Origin: JBBREP01 sp036501845
Lineage (GTDB): Bacteria > Actinomycetota > Acidimicrobiia > IMCC26256 > PALSA-610
Direction of reading: 5' to 3'
Length of the DNA: 18,592 nucleotides
Assembly: GCA_036501845.1 (NCBI GenBank)
Contig: DASXZO010000090.1
Coordinates: forward strand, 1-18,592
The notes beneath the pieces are model-generated. The model was not told the origin of the DNA. It ran no database searches and saw only the letters and a program-made list of their open reading frames with translations. Each line of letters opens with the position of its first letter. Position 1 is the stretch's first letter. The translations under genes and the position numbers were made by a program. Below, in pieces: positions 14,820 to 18,592 of this stretch.

Positions 14820-15782
14820 GTGGCGGGGATCGCTGTGTGTGATGCTGGGGCCGTGGGCGTCGTGGACGAGTCCGAGCGGACGACTGCGGATGCGACCGCG
14901 CTGCTGGGTGCGGGATTCGGTGTCGCGTTGCTGGTATGCGCCGCCGCCGAGCTCGCCGCATTCGCCTCACCCCTGCTCGTGTTCCATGGCGGCTTCTTCG
15001 TCAACGATTGGCCCGAAGCACAAGGGCCGTTCCACCTCCTGTTCGCGGCAGTGCTCGGCGTGCTCGGCCTGGCTGTTTTGGTGCGGCGCGGCCTGCCCGC
15101 GGTCGTGTTGTGCGTGGTCGTGCCGAGCCTTGCCGTCGCCGCGGCCGACGGCGGCTTCGGCTTCTACCTGGCGATGCGTGCGCGGTACAGCTCCCCGTCG
15201 GGGTTTGCTCCCACCCCACACGCGACGGTCGGCACGTGGGGAGCGCTCGTCGTCGCGCTGCTCGGCGCGGTGCTCGTAGTGCGCGCGCTGCCGACGCTCC
15301 GAACGATGTCGACCATCCGCCTTGACGCGCGCGCGGCCTTGGGTGCGACCGCGTGCGCCGCGGCCCTTGTGGTCGCGTTGCTGCTGAACCGCTTCGCCGA
15401 CAGCATCTCCGGGCGCGCCGATCACCAGTTCGGTGCGGCCTTCTTCGGCTTTGGTTCGGGCGTGCACGGGCTCGACCTTGTCGCGGCGGTGGTGCGGGGC
15501 GTCATCGTTCTTCTCGCAGTCGGTGGCGGAGTGCTGTTCGCGGGCGCCCTCGGGCGCACACGCCCCGCCGCACTGCTTCTCGTGAGCTCCGCGTTCGGCG
15601 CGCTGCTCTTCGACAACTACTGGCTCTTTGACCTGCGGCGCGACGTCTCGCTTCTTCCCGCGTTCTGGTTGCTCGTTGCCGGCGCCGCCGCGACAGTGCT
15701 GCTCGCCGGCTGGTGCTGGCTCGGCGAACCGCGCGTCCAGCCTCCGGCTGCGGCGCCGGACGTGGCCACGCTCGCCGGCTGA
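14820..15782 (+). CDS. multi-pass membrane protein of unknown function
   Basis: About 320 residues with seven or eight hydrophobic helices, for example near residues 30-55, 70-88, 94-112, 140-157, 172-190, 212-240, 250-262 and 282-300. I recognise no family signature. Loops hold FFVNDWPEAQGP and LLFDNYWLFDLRRDVSLLPAFW, the latter reminiscent of polytopic proteins with a short cytoplasmic charged loop, and an Arg/Asp-rich loop near residue 165. The start is uncertain: GTG 14820 gives 320 residues, while GTG 14853 (309 residues) also leaves the first helix intact. Neither has a good ribosome-binding site, so a leaderless transcript is possible. The gene sits alone after the palindrome at 14788-14813 and ends 71 bp before the amidohydrolase. 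It is clearly coding, since hydrophobic helices are continuous in this frame only. Confidence 0.7.
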   Translation: MAGIAVCDAGAVGVVDESERTTADATALLGAGFGVALLVCAAAELAAFASPLLVFHGGFFVNDWPEAQGPFHLLFAAVLGVLGLAVLVRRGLPAVVLCVVVPSLAVAAADGGFGFYLAMRARYSSPSGFAPTPHATVGTWGALVVALLGAVLVVRALPTLRTMSTIRLDARAALGATACAAALVVALLLNRFADSISGRADHQFGAAFFGFGSGVHGLDLVAAVVRGVIVLLAVGGGVLFAGALGRTRPAALLLVSSAFGALLFDNYWLFDLRRDVSLLPAFWLLVAGAAATVLLAGWCWLGEPRVQPPAAAPDVATLAG

Positions 15783-15796
15783 CCGAGCGCGCGAAC

Positions 15797-15818
15797 TAAC
15801 ATAGTGGTCGGTATGTAA
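15797..15818 (+). promoter_or_regulatory. TetR-type operator upstream of the amidohydrolase gene
   Basis: ACATA (15799-15803) and TATGT (15812-15816) form an inverted repeat around GTGGTCGG. The whole reads TAACATAGTGGTCGGTATGTAA and is nearly symmetric beyond the core. It resembles the ACATACCGACC.GTATGT-like palindromes I associate with TetR regulators of acyl-CoA and lipid or steroid genes in Actinomycetota. A TAACAT -10-like hexamer overlaps its left arm, so bound protein would block transcription. The TetR gene at 16933-17550 is the obvious candidate ligand, by proximity only. Confidence 0.6.
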
Positions 15819-15853
15819 ATGCGCTGACGTCACCTGCAGCGAGGAGCCGTCCC

Positions 15854-16936
15854 ATGGTCGAACGCCTGATCTCTGCCGATTCGCACGTGAAGATGTCGCA
15901 CGAGCAGGTGAAGCAACACCTGGCTGCCGAGCTGCACGACCGCTACGACGCCGCGGCGGGCGCGTACGAAGCGCGCATGAGCCGGGGCACCGGGGCCGCG
16001 AACCGTGCCGGTGCGAAGATGGGGCAGGCGATCGCGGCGGCGAACGCGGCGTTTACGCGTCCGAGTTACTGGGACCCGGTCGAGCGCCTACGCGACATGG
16101 ACGCTGACGGTGTCGACGTGGAAGTGCTCTACAGCGAGGTCAGCGCCTTCCGCTATCTGAGCAACATCGACGGCGCCGTCACCGAATCGGTGCGGGCCTT
16201 CAACGACGCGCTCTGCGACTTTGCGGCCACCGATCCGAAGCGGCTCATCGTGTCGTACCAGATCCCGATTCACGACATCGACGTCGCAGTCGCCGAGGTC
16301 GAGCGCGTCGTCGCACTCGGCGGGAAGTCGCTGCAGCTCCCGGTGTTCCCGAACGAGCTCGGGCTCGCCGACTACTACGACGAGCGCTACACGCCCCTGT
16401 TCTCCGTGATCGAAGAGGCGGGTCTGCCGATCTGCTGCCACATCGGTCTGAACACGAGCCTCGACGATCTTGCCCGTCGCGATCCCACACCGAACAAGGG
16501 TGTGATGGTCCCGATGACGCCGTTGATGACCGCGGAAGCGTTCGGCATGTGGATCATGGGCGGTGTGCTGGAACGGCATCCGAAGTTGAAGCTCGTCTTC
16601 GTGGAGCCCGGTATCGCATGGGTGGCGTGGTGGCTCGACATCGTCGACGACATGGTTGCCCGCCAGGGCTACTCGTTCCCGGCGATCTCGATGAAGCCGA
16701 GCGAGTACTTCCACCGCAACATCCATCTCACGTTCATCGACGAAGGTCTCGGGCTGCAGCGCATGCGCGACGTCATTGGCATCGAGAACCTCATGTGGTC
16801 CACCGATTTTCCGCACCCGGTCACGAGCTTCCCGAACTCGAGGCGCATCGTTGACGAGCAGTTCGCCGACGTTCCCGCCAACGAACGCGAGCTCATCCTG
16901 TGCGGGAACGCCACGCGCGTCTGGTCGCTCGCTTAG
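15854..16936 (+). CDS. amidohydrolase-2 family metal-dependent hydrolase/decarboxylase
   Basis: A 360-residue TIM-barrel enzyme of the amidohydrolase-2 (ACMSD-like) family, cytosolic, substrate unknown. Metal and catalytic positions seen are D9-S-H11 at the end of the first strand (where HxH is usual in some members), H196 in CCHIGL, E251 in FVEPG after the conserved HPKLKLVF segment, and D318 in STDFPHP with H321. Members near CoA-transferases and TetR regulators in Actinomycetota are often tied to breakdown of aromatic or steroid-like compounds, which fits this neighbourhood but is inference. GAGGAG (15841-15846) sits 7 bp before ATG 15854. A TetR-type operator precedes it. The stop (TAG) overlaps the convergent TetR gene's stop by 4 bp. 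Confidence 0.9.
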   Translation: MVERLISADSHVKMSHEQVKQHLAAELHDRYDAAAGAYEARMSRGTGAANRAGAKMGQAIAAANAAFTRPSYWDPVERLRDMDADGVDVEVLYSEVSAFRYLSNIDGAVTESVRAFNDALCDFAATDPKRLIVSYQIPIHDIDVAVAEVERVVALGGKSLQLPVFPNELGLADYYDERYTPLFSVIEEAGLPICCHIGLNTSLDDLARRDPTPNKGVMVPMTPLMTAEAFGMWIMGGVLERHPKLKLVFVEPGIAWVAWWLDIVDDMVARQGYSFPAISMKPSEYFHRNIHLTFIDEGLGLQRMRDVIGIENLMWSTDFPHPVTSFPNSRRIVDEQFADVPANERELILCGNATRVWSLA

Positions 16937-17550
16937 AGATCCGCGTCTTCGGCGATCGCGAGCCGGTGCAGGAAACGACGGACCTCGTCGTCTCGCACTG
17001 CACGTCCAGTCCCGGGGATCGGGATGGCACGCGACACCTGTTGGCTCAGCGCGAAGCCGCGGATCGCGTGCAGCAGAGCGGTGTATTCGCCGCGGGGCGC
17101 ACGAGGGCCAATGGTCTCGCGCAGCAGCCTCCGGATCGACGCCTCCGCGGCTTTGGCGTTGCGCGCAACCTCGGCCATCGCCTCGGCCGACGTGTCGGGG
17201 TCGTACTGGAGATCGAGCAGGATCTGGAACCGGACGAGCCACTCGGGATCTTCGTAGCGCCGGCCGATCACCTCGTACAGCGATTCGATCCTTGCCTCGG
17301 CGGTGTCTCCCTCGATGGTGGCGGCCTCGATGTGCGACACGAAGCGCCGGTCGAGCTCCTCGAGTACGGCAAGCATGAGCTTCTCGCGCGTTCCGAAGTG
17401 ATACTGCAACGATCCCCACGTGACGTTCGCGCGCCGCGCGATCTCGTTCGTGCTCGACCGGTAGAAACCGACCTCTCGAATCGAAGCGATGGCCGCGTCG
17501 ATGAGCTGTCGCCGGCCGTTGGTGGTGCGCGCGTCGGCCGTCACCGCCAC
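16933..17550 (-). CDS. TetR/AcrR family transcriptional regulator
   Basis: A 205-residue dimeric repressor type. The N-terminal helix-turn-helix is clear: RRQLIDAAIASIREVGFYRSS (14-33), TNEIARRANVTWGSLQYHF (34-52), then GTREKLM. The C-terminal ligand domain (about 60-205) is helical with no assignable ligand. The start is GTG 17550, one base after the upstream CoA-transferase stop, so the two form an operon; a second GTG at 17544 is possible. Starts further upstream lie inside the CoA-transferase. It probably controls the amidohydrolase and/or its own operon through the palindrome at 15797-15818, by analogy with similar clusters. Confidence 0.88.
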   Translation of the reverse strand: MAVTADARTTNGRRQLIDAAIASIREVGFYRSSTNEIARRANVTWGSLQYHFGTREKLMLAVLEELDRRFVSHIEAATIEGDTAEARIESLYEVIGRRYEDPEWLVRFQILLDLQYDPDTSAEAMAEVARNAKAAEASIRRLLRETIGPRAPRGEYTALLHAIRGFALSQQVSRAIPIPGTGRAVRDDEVRRFLHRLAIAEDADL

Positions 17551-17551
17551 A

Positions 17552-18592
17552 TCATGGCGCGGTGGCGGCGTCGAGCACGACCTTGGACGCCACGAGCTCG
17601 TCGATCGCCGCGTCCGAGTATCCGTGTTCGCGCAGCACGTCGCGCGAGTGCTCGCCACACACGCACGGTCCGCGCTGCACGACGCTCGGCGTCGCCGAAA
17701 AGTTGACCAGTAGGCCGGCGTCCTCGAAGCGGCCGACGCTTCTCGCTCGCGTCTCGCTCACCACGCCCGCAGCGCGCGCGTCGGCATCGTCGAACAGATC
17801 GCGGCAGAAGTTCTCGTCCACCATCTCCACCGGCACTCCGGCGGTGTCGAGCGCGTCGAACCACTCGGCGGCCGGCCGCTGCGCGAACACCTGGGCTGCG
17901 TGTTCGATGGGACCGACCACATCGCCGAGCGCGCGACGTTCGCCGTCGGAGTTCGCCGCGACGAACAGCCAACGATCGTCGCTCCCCGCGTACAGCCGGT
18001 ACCACGGCGACAGCCCGAACTGATCGCGATCGACGGCGGCATGGTCGCCGGGAGTCCCGTTCGCGTGGGCCCACACGTACGAGGCGTGCAGCAATTGCGC
18101 GTTCACGATCGACGTGCTCACCGCTTGGCCCTCGCCGGTTCGGTCGCGGTGATATAGGGCAGCCACGATTGCGATCGCGGCCAACAGCGCGTTCCCGGTA
18201 TCGCCCATGCTCGAACGGGTCCACAGCGGCGCATTCCCTGCGTCGCACGCGCCGTCCTGCCATTCCACGCCCGTGAGCGCCGCGGCCGTCTGGTCGGTGC
18301 CGGGAAGGTCGGACCGCGGCCCGCGCTCGTAGCCGCGCGTGTTGCAGTAGACGAGCCTCGGGAACTGCTTGTGCAGTGTGTCGAAGTCGAGTCCCAGGCG
18401 GTCGGCCGCGCCCGGGCGCCAGTTCGTGGTCACCACGTCGGCGCGTTCGACCAGTGCGTCGAGTGCGGCCCGGCCGCGCGGGTCCTTGAGGTTGATCGCG
18501 AGGCTGCGTTTCCCACGGTTGGTGCCGAGACCCATATGGGTGCCGGTCCAGAAGCCGTCGTGGAGCGCGTGAATCTTGATGACGTCGGCGCC
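17552..18592 (-). CDS. CaiB/BaiF family CoA-transferase (5' partial)
   Basis: Family III CoA-transferase that moves CoA between acyl groups via an aspartyl-CoA intermediate. The frame is open to the right edge, so the N-terminus is missing; 346 residues are visible, most of a roughly 400-residue protein. Marks seen, from the edge inward, are GADVIKIHAL, NRGKRSLAINLKDPRGR, ADVVTTNWRPGAADRLGLDF, and M-G-D-T-G-N, where the Asp codon at 18200-18202 is the catalytic nucleophile. Then RDRTGEGQAVSTSI follows, and near the C-terminus AGVPVEMV and a LREHGYSDAAIDEL-type ending. Specificity cannot be read from sequence. It is followed after one base by the TetR gene, so the two are cotranscribed. Family certain. 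Confidence 0.92.
   Translation of the reverse strand, partial: GADVIKIHALHDGFWTGTHMGLGTNRGKRSLAINLKDPRGRAALDALVERADVVTTNWRPGAADRLGLDFDTLHKQFPRLVYCNTRGYERGPRSDLPGTDQTAAALTGVEWQDGACDAGNAPLWTRSSMGDTGNALLAAIAIVAALYHRDRTGEGQAVSTSIVNAQLLHASYVWAHANGTPGDHAAVDRDQFGLSPWYRLYAGSDDRWLFVAANSDGERRALGDVVGPIEHAAQVFAQRPAAEWFDALDTAGVPVEMVDENFCRDLFDDADARAAGVVSETRARSVGRFEDAGLLVNFSATPSVVQRGPCVCGEHSRDVLREHGYSDAAIDELVASKVVLDAATAP

Noticed and set aside
1..18592. CRISPR arrays, tRNA or rRNA genes, insertion sequences and phage genes
   Set aside because: I looked on both strands and saw no regularly spaced repeats, transposase or integrase motifs, terminal inverted repeats with target duplications, or tRNA-like folds.

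Overview
The window is high-GC, densely packed DNA with many GTG starts and 4-bp start/stop overlaps. It looks like a chromosomal piece of an actinomycete-like bacterium. The caa3-type oxidase with a cytochrome c fused to CoxB, the CtaG assembly factor, the long actinobacterial-style cytochrome b (heme-ligand spacings 14 and 15, PDWY motif) and the PKD-plus-beta-sandwich secreted protein all point to Actinomycetota. Acidimicrobiia is my best guess, but it rests on family resemblance only. I see no rRNA, tRNA, CRISPR array, insertion sequence or phage gene.

Region 1 (1-5948, + strand) is a respiratory operon: coxB (5' end outside the window), coxA, coxC, a small three-helix membrane protein, ctaG and a cytochrome b gene (qcrB). 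Four of the five junctions overlap by 4 or 8 bp and the fifth has a 13-bp gap, so translation is probably coupled. Together they would make and assemble a caa3-type terminal oxidase plus the quinol-oxidising membrane subunit of a bc complex. The Rieske and cytochrome c partners (qcrA, qcrC) are not in the window. CoxA keeps every heme/copper ligand, but glutamine stands where the K-channel lysine is expected.

Region 2 (5907-7608) holds a divergent pair: a classical SDR oxidoreductase on the minus strand, whose 3' end overlaps the cytochrome b gene by 42 bp tail to tail, and a MgtC/SapB-family membrane protein on the plus strand.

Region 3 (7609-15782) is dominated by predicted secreted proteins: an NHL/beta-propeller-like protein; a protein with a neocarzinostatin-like N-terminal domain and a Calx-beta C-terminal domain; and a 1284-residue parallel beta-helix protein carrying three PKD domains and two copies of a beta-sandwich module. 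Between the first two, on the minus strand, lies an ArsR-family regulator behind what looks like the 3' half of an SRPBCC (AHSA1) gene. A perfect inverted repeat fills the spacer of its putative promoter. A 26-bp perfect palindrome follows the large protein gene, and then comes a multi-pass membrane protein of unknown function.

Region 4 (15783-18592) is a small catabolic-looking cluster: an amidohydrolase-2 family enzyme preceded by a TetR-type inverted repeat, then convergent minus-strand genes for a TetR regulator and a CaiB/BaiF-type CoA-transferase that runs off the right edge.

No intergenic stretch exceeds about 210 bp. I did not find a wholly new multi-gene system. The points most worth checking are the K-channel substitution in CoxA, the cytochrome b gene without its usual partners, the truncated SRPBCC-ArsR locus with its operator, and the TetR operator upstream of the amidohydrolase.
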